From JBALVT01 sp045110675 (GTDB lineage: Bacteria; Pseudomonadota; Gammaproteobacteria; Pseudomonadales; Halieaceae): a stretch of 47,825 bases of DNA. Position numbers and translations under genes: made by a program. Position 1 is the stretch's first letter, and the number at the start of each line of letters is the position of its first letter. Positions 34,344 through 43,447 of this stretch are shown in pieces. The stretch is taken from positions 1 through 47,825 of the forward strand of contig JBGCGJ010000037.1 of the NCBI GenBank assembly GCA_045110675.1, written 5' to 3'. Under the pieces are notes generated by a model, which did not search any database, was not told where the DNA came from, and was given only the letters and a program-made list of their open reading frames with translations.

Positions 34344-35351
34344 CTAAAATTCGCGCCGCTGAGCTTGGGTCTCGGAGGGCAACTCGCCATAAACTTTTTT
34401 ATACATCGCAGAGAAGCGACCCAGCTGGTTGAATCCGCGCTCACTGGCAATCTCGGTGATACTGCGATCACCTCTGGATGGATCCATCAGGTCGGCGCGA
34501 ACCGACTCCAGGCGAGTTTTTAGCAGGAAGCGCATGGGTGAGGTACTCTTGAATTTTTTAAACCCTTCAAACAGGCTGCGCTCACTGACACCTGTTAATG
34601 TCACTAAGGTATCAACGCTAATATCTTCAGATGAATGTTCGCAGATATAATCAATCGCGAGTTTTACATGGCGCGGTAGAACGGAAGGTCTTTCGTTGAC
34701 CAATCTCTCGGAATAATCGTTCTGCAGAGAGTGGAGTAGCCCACGTACAATGTTATCGAGTTCATTACTCAAAATGTCAGCATTGTGATAAAAGCTGGAG
34801 TCTTGGCTGTACTCATTAATAAAATGAAAGGCATGACGCCACCAAGCTGCGTGAGCAGGATTTCGGTTGAGCATCACATTTTCAAATACTGGTGGGGAGT
34901 TGGTAGGCACTCCCAGGCAGCTCGAAGCAATTTCCTCAACTTTCGACTTCGAAATCTGAACCATAAATTGCTTGCAGTGTTCGCTCCAGGTCATGCGTGT
35001 GTAGGCAGAAGGATTGACTACTGAAGCGGTGGTAGCATCTGACTGAATAACTTCGCCATCCAGCTCAATAATCGCGTTGCCCATCACGGGCAATTGCAGG
35101 AGATAGAAGTCATCCAACCTACCCGGCTCAATGACGCTCTCCACGCCGTACTGCATATAGTTAAAACTAATCCCATCAAATGGCATGTGATAGTGAAACG
35201 CATCTACATCACCCGTGGTGGAAGTTAGATGATGATCACAATACACCGATGCAACAGACTCCCTGGCCTCGTCCAAATCCGTGGTTTCAAACAGCCGATA
35301 TTCTTCGTTTCGAATTGCGGCGGATTTATCTTTTACTATATCGGGTTGCAT
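34344..35351 (-). CDS. AraC family transcriptional regulator
   Basis: 335 aa. The N-terminal AraC_binding_2-like sensor domain spans about 20-210 and the C-terminal AraC HTH pair about 230-330 (SVDTLVTLTGVSERSLFEG and ITEIASERGFNQLGRFSAMYK). Such regulators control aromatic and fatty-acid catabolic operons. It lies 38 bp downstream of the DUF3179 gene on the same strand and 298 bp or more from the divergent FMO operon, which is its most likely target. Inducer unknown. Confidence 0.92.
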   Translation of the reverse strand: MQPDIVKDKSAAIRNEEYRLFETTDLDEARESVASVYCDHHLTSTTGDVDAFHYHMPFDGISFNYMQYGVESVIEPGRLDDFYLLQLPVMGNAIIELDGEVIQSDATTASVVNPSAYTRMTWSEHCKQFMVQISKSKVEEIASSCLGVPTNSPPVFENVMLNRNPAHAAWWRHAFHFINEYSQDSSFYHNADILSNELDNIVRGLLHSLQNDYSERLVNERPSVLPRHVKLAIDYICEHSSEDISVDTLVTLTGVSERSLFEGFKKFKSTSPMRFLLKTRLESVRADLMDPSRGDRSITEIASERGFNQLGRFSAMYKKVYGELPSETQAQRREF

Positions 35352-35389
35352 AGTCGAGCCTTTAGCTGGATGCCTGCTATACAGGTAGT

Positions 35390-36652
35390 TTAGACCTCTA
35401 TTCGATTCAGGTCGGTCTGTTTATAAAAATCTCGCCAAATAAACCAGAAAATTTTGCTCTTCAAGGTCTCAACTCGTTCTAGCACACCGTCACCACTGTT
35501 GCCAAATAGATCAACACTGGAAACCTCTTTGCCCGATGAATTGTAAAATGCGACCAGCGAATCGTATTTTTCATCGTTGTAAATAACGATAGGCGTACCG
35601 CCAATAGTGACGTTAACAATCCCTCCCTGCTCACTAACAAACTCTTGCGTGTACGCGACGTGGTCGTTGTCGATACTTATTCCGTAAACCAGCGCTTTAA
35701 CGGGTAGCCGGTCATCAAACTCCTCGATAGTGGGGAAGGCAGGTTTGTCACTTTGCCACTGAAGTGTACGCACCGCGTGCAGCATCATGCCGTCGCGAAC
35801 AATGTAGTCAAAGAAACGAACAAAGGGATTATCGCTTTGTTGATCAATTCCATTTACATACACCCTCCCGTCTGGGTATAGCTCTTTGAAAGAACCAAAA
35901 GGCATACGTAAAGTGGGCCACTCTTTCATGGCGGGCCCGTGCTCTCCATCCTTCTCCATGCTTCCCCACATTTGCTGAATGGGTTCCCCGGTGTTCATAT
36001 CCAGCATCACCAGATTATTTCGAAGCTGGGTCATCACTCGCAAGTCGACTTTCTGATCGCCAATAACCGGGGAGTAAGCAACGCCCATATTCGTCAGGCC
36101 GCAGTAGGTCATTATTACCTCTTCACCATCGATGGGACCGGCGGTTACCACATGTGGCTGCAGCAGATAGTAATCCGTATAGGCGATAGCCCCCTCATCT
36201 GTCTCCAAAACAATGACGTTGATTTCATCCGGTGATTCAAATCTTTCAGATTCGTAGCTGGCATGACTCATCTGGGATAAAAACGTAGGTGCTTCTTCAA
36301 CAGAGACGAACTTGGCTTGCCCCTCGTGCATTTGCGGGCGAAACATCAGCTTGGTATTGATCATGCCAGCGTACAAATTGAACAAGCACAGCAACACAAG
36401 TGCGGACATAACGCCCCCGCCTGGCACTCGTTGTTTTCGCCAAATAACCACAGACGCTGCGAGAGCCAACAAAGTCGCTATCGTTATTCCCCAACGGTTG
36501 TACCAGACGCCCATCGTAAACTCGCGACTGGATTGCACGAGCCACTGACTGATATCTGCTAAATCTTTGAATATCAAAAAGGCTCCAACTTGAGCCGAGA
36601 TCATCAAGATCCAAAACATAATACTGTGACGATTTTTCGTTTCGGTAGGCAT
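35390..36652 (-). CDS. Membrane-anchored DUF3179-like protein
   Basis: 420 aa from the ATG at 36652 (an in-frame start at 36691 adds 13). Three hydrophobic helices lie within about residues 1-105 (IMFWILMISAQVGAFLIF, GITIATLLALAASVVIW, VMSALVLLCLFNLYAGM). A soluble domain of about 300 residues follows, with VIMTYCGLTNMGVAYSP and PFGSFKELYPDGRVYVNG. These resemble DUF3179, a family of unknown function often near oxidoreductases. The domain is probably periplasmic. It is divergent from the FMO operon and followed by the AraC gene. DUF assignment is moderate. Confidence 0.65.
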   Translation of the reverse strand: MPTETKNRHSIMFWILMISAQVGAFLIFKDLADISQWLVQSSREFTMGVWYNRWGITIATLLALAASVVIWRKQRVPGGGVMSALVLLCLFNLYAGMINTKLMFRPQMHEGQAKFVSVEEAPTFLSQMSHASYESERFESPDEINVIVLETDEGAIAYTDYYLLQPHVVTAGPIDGEEVIMTYCGLTNMGVAYSPVIGDQKVDLRVMTQLRNNLVMLDMNTGEPIQQMWGSMEKDGEHGPAMKEWPTLRMPFGSFKELYPDGRVYVNGIDQQSDNPFVRFFDYIVRDGMMLHAVRTLQWQSDKPAFPTIEEFDDRLPVKALVYGISIDNDHVAYTQEFVSEQGGIVNVTIGGTPIVIYNDEKYDSLVAFYNSSGKEVSSVDLFGNSGDGVLERVETLKSKIFWFIWRDFYKQTDLNRIEV

Positions 36653-36949
36653 GCTAACTTTCTTCTTGGTTGAGTATCGGGTTTGTCGCACAGACCTTTG
36701 TCTGACGCTTATTCCGACAAGAACATACCGCGTTTTTCATACGGCGACAATACAAACCGCCTGGATTTCAAGCCGAAAGTTAGCTTTCTGAACGGGAGAA
36801 TTTCTCTCGTCGATATACTCGCAGTATTTGAATACAGACCTCGCAATTCGAATAGCACTCGAAGCGGAAATCGCAGTCAATACCACTCTAAAATGGCCTT
36901 ACTTGTTGGCTGGAAGATTTGTTCTAGAGAAGACAACCGGGTAAATGGA
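36653..36949. promoter_or_regulatory. Divergent intergenic region, DUF3179 gene and FMO operon
   Basis: An open frame on the plus strand runs through here into the FMO, but the 89 codons show no FMO-like sequence, so I read it as non-coding. It must hold both divergent promoters and, probably, an AraC-type site. I saw no strong palindrome or repeat. Confidence 0.5.
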
Positions 36950-38437
36950 ATGATCAAAAGTGTTTGTATAGTGGGTGCGGGGTTCGCAGGTTTGACCAGC
37001 GCTCGCGTCTTCAAAGCCCTCAACTACGATGTCACTGTCTATGAGAAGGAGGCAGATGTTGGTGGAGTCTGGTCTGCTTCCAGGCGTTACCCCGGATTGA
37101 CCACTCAGAACCCCAGAGAGACCTATGAACTTTCGGACTTCCCGATGCCATCGGAATATCCCGAATGGCCATCGGGTGAACAGGTGCAACACTATATGCA
37201 CTCTTACATGCTGCACCACCAACTTCAAAAATTCGTACAGCTGAACACCGAAGTCGAAAACGCACGTTTCGACGACGTTTCACAAACATGGACAGTGAAG
37301 ACGAAATCGAAAACTGAGAATGGAAGCTATCGCGAGCAGTCCGCGCAATTCGACTATCTAATCGTTGGCAATGGAATTTTCTCCATACCCGCTATCCCTG
37401 AATATGCGGGGTCCAAAGAATTCACTGCTGCCGGCGGTCGAATCTGTCACTCCAGCCAATTTACTAACAAGGAGGAGGCTCGCAGCAAACATGTGGTAAT
37501 CGTTGGCTACGGTAAATCTTCCTGTGATGTCGCCAACGCCATATGGGATATTTCAGCGAGCACAACAGTCGCCGCCAGGCATCTGATCTGGAAACTTCCG
37601 AAGATGATTGCCAACAAGCTCAACTACAAACATCTTTTTTTGACTCGAATGAGCGAGGCCTTGTTCCGCTACGTCCATCTTCGGGGGGCTGACAAGTTTT
37701 TCCACACATTGGGAAACCCGATTCGCCTCCTTATGCTCAATACGGTTGAAAGGATTATCGAAAAACAACTGGGACTCCGACGACTCGGTGTACACCCGAA
37801 CAAGCCACTGGAGACTATCGCACGCAGCACAGTCAGCCTGGTTTCCGATGGTTTTTACGAGTCAGTGGAAAGAGGCGAAATTAAACTGCACAAAAACTCT
37901 GAGATTGTAAGCCTCAAACCAGGGACGGCGGTTTTATCCACTGGGGAGGAAATACCTGCAGATATCATTGTATGCGGCACAGGCTGGCACCAGCGCTGCT
38001 CGTTCCTTGAAGAAAGCGTTATGAACAAAGTCACCGATGAGCAGGGGAACTTCAGGTTATTCCGTTCAATGTTACCGGTCGACGTGCCAAGACTGGCTTT
38101 CAACGGATACAATTCCTCATTCTTCAGTCAATTAAATTGCGAAGTGGGCTCGCTGTGGCTGGTAGACTACTTAAACGGCGGATTTGAACTGCCCTCGGAT
38201 ATTGAGAAAAACAAGGATATTGATGAACGGCTCGCCTGGATGGAAGCGCGAACTGACGGCAAGCATTCCAAGGGAACCAACATCATTCCCTTTTCGATAC
38301 ATCATATCGATGAGCTCTTAAGGGATATGAATATGAATGTGGGTCGGCTTACACGCTTCAAACAGTGGCTGAGCGCACTTCAACCAAAGGTCTATGGCGA
38401 CATTTTGCCCAGGCTTCAAAACAAACATCTCCAGTGA
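36950..38437 (+). CDS. Flavin-containing monooxygenase (FMO-type)
   Basis: 495 aa from the ATG at 36950, where the FAD motif begins almost at once (VCIVGAGFAGLTSARVF). Family blocks are EKEADVGGVWSASRRYPGL (FAD), ICHSSQF (the FMO F-x-G-x(3)-H region), and the second dinucleotide motif VVIVGYGKSSCDVA for NADPH. FMOs and related Baeyer-Villiger enzymes insert oxygen into ketones, amines or sulfur compounds. It opens a rightward group of FMO, CrtI-like oxidoreductase and SDR genes. A ketone oxidation giving an ester or lactone is a plausible role. Confidence 0.88.
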   Translation: MIKSVCIVGAGFAGLTSARVFKALNYDVTVYEKEADVGGVWSASRRYPGLTTQNPRETYELSDFPMPSEYPEWPSGEQVQHYMHSYMLHHQLQKFVQLNTEVENARFDDVSQTWTVKTKSKTENGSYREQSAQFDYLIVGNGIFSIPAIPEYAGSKEFTAAGGRICHSSQFTNKEEARSKHVVIVGYGKSSCDVANAIWDISASTTVAARHLIWKLPKMIANKLNYKHLFLTRMSEALFRYVHLRGADKFFHTLGNPIRLLMLNTVERIIEKQLGLRRLGVHPNKPLETIARSTVSLVSDGFYESVERGEIKLHKNSEIVSLKPGTAVLSTGEEIPADIIVCGTGWHQRCSFLEESVMNKVTDEQGNFRLFRSMLPVDVPRLAFNGYNSSFFSQLNCEVGSLWLVDYLNGGFELPSDIEKNKDIDERLAWMEARTDGKHSKGTNIIPFSIHHIDELLRDMNMNVGRLTRFKQWLSALQPKVYGDILPRLQNKHLQ

Positions 38438-38455
38438 GCACGGATACCCCCGCTT

Positions 38456-40078
38456 ATGACTGACACATTTGACTACGTGATTGTGGGGAGTGGAATAAAC
38501 TCCCTGTGCTGTGCCGCCTTACTGGCAAAGAAAGGTCACTCGGTTTGTGTACTGGAACGCAACAGTGTCTTTGGCGGCTGCATAAAGACTGATGAACTCA
38601 CCCTCCCCGGCTTCAGACACGATGTACTGTCCGGATTTCACCCGCTATTTGTCACCTCACCGAGCTATGCAGAATTGGGAGAGGATTTACACAAACACGG
38701 GCTTGAGTACGTCAATACACACAAACCTACTGCTTCAATTACCTCCGCCAATGCAGTCTCGATATTGACCATGTCGAGACAGGAGAATATCGACAACTTC
38801 AATAAGCTCACCGAGGGCGACGGTGATCGCTACGCTCAAACAATGTCTGAAATGGAGGCAGATGCGGAGTTTACCTTTGCCCTGTTGGGGAGCGAGCTAA
38901 TTCGGCTGAAAACCTTGGTACTATTCTTCAAGGAACTGAGAAAAAGAAAACTCAACGGAATGCTGAATTTCTTCGGCGAAGCCATGTCGTCCAGTCGCGA
39001 TTGGTTGACACAGAAGTTTGATTCTCAAGGTATTCAGGCACTCCTCGCTCCCTGGATACTCCACACAGGATTGGGCCCTGAAGCGACATTTTCCGGGGCC
39101 ATGAACAGGGTCATCGCTTTCAGTCTCGAAGCCGCCGGCATGCCAATCGTGAAGGGCGGCAGTGACAATCTGGTACGCGCCTTTGTTGGGCTGATAGAGA
39201 GTCATGGCGGCGTGCTTATGACTCGCTCCAATGTTTCAAAGCTTATAGTCAGTAATGGAGTCGCGAAGGGTGTCGTAGTCTCAACTGCGGAATCTGGCAA
39301 TTCATCCACCGACGAAACAGTCGAAAGAGACAAGCGTATCTACGCTAACAATGCGGTCATTTGTAATGTAACGCCAAATCAACTGTATGAAAATTTGCTG
39401 GATCGGCAATGGGTGCCTAAGAAAATAAGACAAGAAACCTCGAACTATCAATACGGCAGAGCGGGCATGCAAATACACCTGGCTCTTGACTGCCCTCCAC
39501 AGTGGGTTGAAGAAACCTTGAGTGATGTGGCTATGATTCACTTTACAGACGGTATTGATGCCGTCTCCAAGGCAGTAAACCAGGCCGAGAGAGGCCTGCT
39601 ACCCGAACAAGCCACTATTGTGGTGGCACAGCCAACCGCCCTTGATCCTAGTCGCGCTCCCCAAGGTAAATCGATACTCTGGATTCAACTACAGGAGTTA
39701 CCCTCTGTGATTAAGGGAGACGCAGCCAACGCGATATCAATTCCCGAGGATGGAGGCTGGACTAGCGAGGTAAGAGAGGCATACGCAGATCGCATCGTAA
39801 AACGACTTACAGAATACATCCCCAATTTATCTTCAACTATTTTGAGTCGGAAAGTTCTGTCTCCTGCAGATCTCGAAATGGCAAACATCAATTTGGTGGG
39901 TGGCGATCCGTACTCAGGACATTGCGGCATGCAACAATTTTTTGCCTGGCGACCACTCAAATCTCTCCGCAATCACGAAACCACCGTTAAGAACTTGTAC
40001 CATATCGGTGCATCGACTCATCCAGGTCCCGGATTAGGCGGCAACTCCGGATACATGGTGGCTAAACATCTCGGCTAA
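38456..40078 (+). CDS. Phytoene-desaturase-like FAD oxidoreductase
   Basis: 540 aa. The N-terminal FAD motif is YVIVGSGINSLCCAALLAKKG, then CVLERNSVFGGCI. The C-terminal family block is LYHIGASTHPGPGLGGNSG, as in CrtI/CrtO-type carotenoid desaturases and their many uncharacterised relatives. The gene follows the FMO by 18 bp. No phytoene synthase or other carotenoid gene was seen, so a role in desaturating or oxidising the catabolic substrate (perhaps a terpenoid or steroid) is more likely than pigment synthesis, but this is inference. Confidence 0.88.
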   Translation: MTDTFDYVIVGSGINSLCCAALLAKKGHSVCVLERNSVFGGCIKTDELTLPGFRHDVLSGFHPLFVTSPSYAELGEDLHKHGLEYVNTHKPTASITSANAVSILTMSRQENIDNFNKLTEGDGDRYAQTMSEMEADAEFTFALLGSELIRLKTLVLFFKELRKRKLNGMLNFFGEAMSSSRDWLTQKFDSQGIQALLAPWILHTGLGPEATFSGAMNRVIAFSLEAAGMPIVKGGSDNLVRAFVGLIESHGGVLMTRSNVSKLIVSNGVAKGVVVSTAESGNSSTDETVERDKRIYANNAVICNVTPNQLYENLLDRQWVPKKIRQETSNYQYGRAGMQIHLALDCPPQWVEETLSDVAMIHFTDGIDAVSKAVNQAERGLLPEQATIVVAQPTALDPSRAPQGKSILWIQLQELPSVIKGDAANAISIPEDGGWTSEVREAYADRIVKRLTEYIPNLSSTILSRKVLSPADLEMANINLVGGDPYSGHCGMQQFFAWRPLKSLRNHETTVKNLYHIGASTHPGPGLGGNSGYMVAKHLG

Positions 40079-40111
40079 TTCATAACTCATTATTAAAAAG
40101 AGGATAGACAG

Positions 40112-40906
40112 ATGGCGAACTTGGAAAACAAAGTGGCAATTATCACCGGTGGCGCAGCATCCATCGGCCAGGCGATTACCCGAGAGCTGCATGCCCAGGG
40201 GGCGAGCGTGGTTATCGCTGCCCGCACGGCCGAAAAAGGTCGGGTACTGGCCGAGGAGTTGGGTGATCGTGCCATGTATGTTCAGACTGATATCACCGAC
40301 GATACACAGCTTGAGAACCTTCTCAAATTAACGCTGGAACGCTTCGGCTCTCTCGATATTCTGGTGAACAACGCCTGTTCCTATGACGATGAGGGTGCGG
40401 CTACAACACGGGACACCTGGCTTTCCACCATTAACACAAGCGCGGTATCTGCGGCGATTCTGGGAGAGCTAAGCAGGCCACACCTGGCCAAAAATAACGG
40501 CTGCATCGTCAATATTGGCTCTATATCCGGCGCTTTTCCCCATATCGGTCGCTGGGCGTATCCGGTCGCAAAGGCAACCTTGCGTCATTTGAGCAAAACC
40601 CAGGCGGTAGAGTATGCGCAGGATAATATTCGGGTCAACTTGCTGGTTCTCGGACATATTTGGTCCGACCCCTTTGAGGGACTGACCGAAGACAACAGAG
40701 CTCATGCGGATAAAGTGTCGTCATCATTGAATCTGATGGGCCGTGTTGCAGACGGCACTGAGGTGGCCAAGGTTGCGGCATTTGCAGCGTCTGAGGATGC
40801 GTCTTATATGACTGGCGCCGAGATTCCGGTAGACGGTGGTTACAGTGCTATGGGGCCGGAAGGCCATGTGCCATTGATGCCGCAATTAATGAATTCATCC
40901 GCGTAG
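40112..40906 (+). CDS. SDR family oxidoreductase
   Basis: 264 aa with an AGAGG site before the ATG. SDR features are ITGGAASIGQAI (Gly motif), VNNACSY, the Ser in NIGSISG, and the YPVAK Tyr-Lys pair. The C-terminus ends with IPVDGGYSAMGPEG. It lies 33 bp after the CrtI-like gene and is probably the third gene of the FMO operon, followed 106 bp later by meh. It would interconvert a hydroxyl and keto group on an intermediate. Confidence 0.91.
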   Translation: MANLENKVAIITGGAASIGQAITRELHAQGASVVIAARTAEKGRVLAEELGDRAMYVQTDITDDTQLENLLKLTLERFGSLDILVNNACSYDDEGAATTRDTWLSTINTSAVSAAILGELSRPHLAKNNGCIVNIGSISGAFPHIGRWAYPVAKATLRHLSKTQAVEYAQDNIRVNLLVLGHIWSDPFEGLTEDNRAHADKVSSSLNLMGRVADGTEVAKVAAFAASEDASYMTGAEIPVDGGYSAMGPEGHVPLMPQLMNSSA

Positions 40907-41012
40907 CAAGATTAGGTGGGTTCTGTATGATGATTATTAGCTAGCACAGCGCCCACCCGGTTTCAGGATAAATTCGCAACAACTTTGAAGTAACAGCACT
41001 CCGAGAGTAGCG

Positions 41013-41906
41013 ATGTCAGAAGAAATTCCCATTGATCACTTGCGCAACTGGATTGGAAAGCGGGAATGTGTGAGCGACACCATTACCCCCGAACTGCTTA
41101 AGCGCTTCAGAGCTACACTTGGCGACTACACTCCCCTTGGTGATGAAGATGACCCAAAGCTTCCTCTTGGACTTCACTGGGCGCTCGGGCAACCCGCAAT
41201 CACAAGTGACGGCCTGGGATTAGATGGTCATCCAGCCAAAGGCGGGTTTTTACCTCCAGTGCCACTGCCACGCAGAATGTGGGCGTCCAGCAGGGTTGCG
41301 TTTCACCAGTCACCTGGCATCGGGAAGCCGATTGAAAGAATATCTACTATTGCCGATGTTGTTCACAAGCACAGCGCGGCATCGGGCGACTTGGTGTTTG
41401 TGCATGTTGATCACCGCTATACACAGAGTGCCGAGGAAGGTGCACAGTTGCTTATCGACGAAAGCCAGGTCATCGTCTACCGTCAGCCGTCGGCCTTCAA
41501 GCCCGCTAAACCGCAAAACTTAGAAGCAATGCCAAAAAACCCGGCTCACAGCTTAAAGATTTTGCCCGACAGTACGCTGTTATTTCGCTACTCCGCAATA
41601 ACGTTCAATGGTCACCGCATTCACTACGATCATCATTACACCACTGGAGTCGAAGGTTACCCCGGGCTTGTCGTACACGGGCCGCTTATGGCAACGTTGT
41701 TGATGAACTTTGCCCAGGCTAACCGATCTGGGAGCCCGTTGAAGGAATTCGAATTTCGAGGTGCCGCGCCCGCTTTTGTTGATCAGGCCCTGGAATTGTC
41801 GCTACAAGAAGATGGAGCCGCGAACGACGATGACACCGAAACCCTTGAAATCAGGAATCATGAAGGCGCGTTGATCATGACCGCTACCGCAGGTTTTGGC
41901 GCCTGA
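41013..41906 (+). CDS. meh: Mesaconyl-C4-CoA (3-methylfumaryl-CoA) hydratase
   Basis: 297 aa double hot-dog protein. The N-terminus LRNWIGKRECVSDTITPELL, then GLHWALGQPA, GHPAKGGFLPPVPLPRRMW, and near the C-terminus LFRYSAITFNGHRIHYD, then GYPGLVVHGPLMATLL match the Meh family of the 3-hydroxypropionate bicycle. Meh hydrates mesaconyl-C4-CoA to citramalyl-CoA. It would act straight after Mct, encoded 11 kb upstream. The enzyme needed next, citramalyl-CoA lyase, was not seen in the window. It ends convergent with yebG. Confidence 0.87.
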   Translation: MSEEIPIDHLRNWIGKRECVSDTITPELLKRFRATLGDYTPLGDEDDPKLPLGLHWALGQPAITSDGLGLDGHPAKGGFLPPVPLPRRMWASSRVAFHQSPGIGKPIERISTIADVVHKHSAASGDLVFVHVDHRYTQSAEEGAQLLIDESQVIVYRQPSAFKPAKPQNLEAMPKNPAHSLKILPDSTLLFRYSAITFNGHRIHYDHHYTTGVEGYPGLVVHGPLMATLLMNFAQANRSGSPLKEFEFRGAAPAFVDQALELSLQEDGAANDDDTETLEIRNHEGALIMTATAGFGA

Positions 41907-41967
41907 CACCCATTGCACGCCCGAAGAGAACAGACACGTGTAAAACCACTAGGGACGAACTAAAGGA

Positions 41968-42261
41968 CTATGCCTTAGCGCTTAGTTGAGTCACATTTGA
42001 GACATCATCTTCAGTATCTTCACCAATACTCAATAGTAAATCTGGATTACCTTTACAAGCGGCAACTAACACATCTTTATGTTTGGATAGTAAAAGACCG
42101 ATATTCTCTGAGTCTTGCTCGCTGATGCCGTCAATATGCTTGCCTAGCAGCGAACCAAAATTCTCTGCCAGCTCCAACATCTTGTCATAAGCGTCGGCTT
42201 CTTTTTTGCTATCAAACATCGTTTCGTCCCGATCGCATTTCCACATTGCTACTACGGCCAC
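41968..42261 (-). CDS. yebG: YebG family SOS protein
   Basis: 97 aa. The N-terminal block MAVVAMWKCDRDETMF, then DSKKEADAYDKMLELAENF matches E. coli YebG, a small DNA-damage-inducible protein of unclear role. A near-ideal LexA box lies 36 bp upstream of the ATG, as in E. coli. The C-terminus is acidic (EDTEDDV). Presence of this gene supports a gammaproteobacterial host. It is not linked in function to the metabolic genes on either side. Confidence 0.92.
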   Translation of the reverse strand: MAVVAMWKCDRDETMFDSKKEADAYDKMLELAENFGSLLGKHIDGISEQDSENIGLLLSKHKDVLVAACKGNPDLLLSIGEDTEDDVSNVTQLSAKA

Positions 42262-42296
42262 AGGTCACCTCGTGTGTGGTTTGTTAATTTCCAGGA

Positions 42297-42316
42297 TACT
42301 GTACATAAATACAGTA
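42297..42316 (-). promoter_or_regulatory. LexA (SOS) box upstream of yebG
   Basis: TACTGTACATAAATACAGTA contains the invariant CTGT-N8-ACAG and differs little from the E. coli consensus. It is positioned 36 bp before the yebG start. It predicts repression by LexA and induction by DNA damage. Confidence 0.9.
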
Positions 42317-42379
42317 TCTATGGCAATCAAACTTTCAAAAGTAATTGCAGAACAAGGAACTGCGATGGAGAGTTTTCAG

Positions 42380-43270
42380 CTAGCGGCGAACGGTATCTTT
42401 GGGAACTGTCATGCCCTCCGCAACTGACCAATCGTAAAACCGTTCGATCCAACTATCCGAGGGCAGGTTAAGTTTGCGCATACCAAACCCATGTCCCCCT
42501 TTGGAATACATATGCAACCCTGCACGCTTGCCCTTCGCGAGCCACTCGGAATAAATTGACACACTGCCCGCGGCCAACCCCAGCGGATCATCTGATGCGC
42601 AAATTACCAAGATGGGCGGCGCATCTTCGGGAGCATCGTCAATGGAGACGACCGTGGTCCATGCATAGACCGGGACAATAAAGTCTGGTCGTGTTGCCTT
42701 GGTATAGCTATAGGTGACACCCATGGTGACTGCGCCACCTGCAGAAAAGCCCATGAATCCTATTTTATTCGGATCTACGCCCAACTTCGCGGAATGGGTT
42801 CGCACGTAATCAATCGCTTCGAGCCCATCCTGAATCGATAACAGCAGTACCGCGGAAACTTTTTCCTCAAGTTCCTCCCACTCCTCTGAGACCTCCCGGA
42901 CGCCATCTTCTCCGGTAGGCACTAGTCGATACTTGAGAACAAAGGCGGTGATACCCTTGGTGTTTAACCATCTGGCGACATCATAGCCCTCACTATTAAT
43001 ACTGTGGGCATACAGTGCTCCACCTGGCGCGACAATCACAGACGTGCCGTTGGCAATCTCTACATCTGCTTTGAACACGACCAGGCTCGGAGAGGAGACA
43101 TTGGTGACAACTTCGGTTTCCCATATTTCGGAGTAGTACTGTCTTTCTGCTTTAGGCCAATGTATTTTGTCCTGGGACTTATAAGGTAGTGGCACAACTT
43201 CCAGCGGTACAGCTGACGCGGTCATCGCAGCATTAATCAAGGCGATGAGTAATAAATTTTTATAATTCAT
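42380..43270 (-). CDS. Exported alpha/beta-hydrolase (BD-FAE/xylan-esterase-like)
   Basis: 296 aa from the ATG at 43270, which gives a signal peptide (NLLLIALINAAMTASA). An oxyanion-type stretch IVAPGGALYAHSI comes first, then the nucleophile elbow GFMGFSAGGAV (Ser), ASDDPLG with the acid Asp, and GGHGFGM with the His. The layout resembles acetyl-xylan or carbohydrate esterases and BD-FAE hydrolases. It is periplasmic or secreted. The next gene on its strand is yebG, which has its own LexA promoter. Substrate unknown. Confidence 0.85.
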   Translation of the reverse strand: MNYKNLLLIALINAAMTASAVPLEVVPLPYKSQDKIHWPKAERQYYSEIWETEVVTNVSSPSLVVFKADVEIANGTSVIVAPGGALYAHSINSEGYDVARWLNTKGITAFVLKYRLVPTGEDGVREVSEEWEELEEKVSAVLLLSIQDGLEAIDYVRTHSAKLGVDPNKIGFMGFSAGGAVTMGVTYSYTKATRPDFIVPVYAWTTVVSIDDAPEDAPPILVICASDDPLGLAAGSVSIYSEWLAKGKRAGLHMYSKGGHGFGMRKLNLPSDSWIERFYDWSVAEGMTVPKDTVRR

Positions 43271-43447
43271 GATGTGAATTACCAACCTTCAAATTGCTAA
43301 CACGTGGATATTATGGACGAGTTCGTGAAGTCAATTTAGCACAGTGCGACAGTCGAACCCTACAGACTTATAAACACTCCCAGATTCCGCTTGTCGTCCA
43401 CAACACAATCAGATAGCGTGCAATCTTTACAAAATTCGGGAGTCAAC

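Noticed and set aside
36683..36949. An 89-codon N-terminal extension of the FMO
   Set aside because: No FMO similarity; the FAD motif sits right after the ATG at 36950, and the stretch is the divergent promoter region.
40917..40970. GGTGGG ... CCCACC pairing after the SDR gene as a terminator
   Set aside because: Six base pairs with a loop of about 30 nt and no T-run; likely chance.
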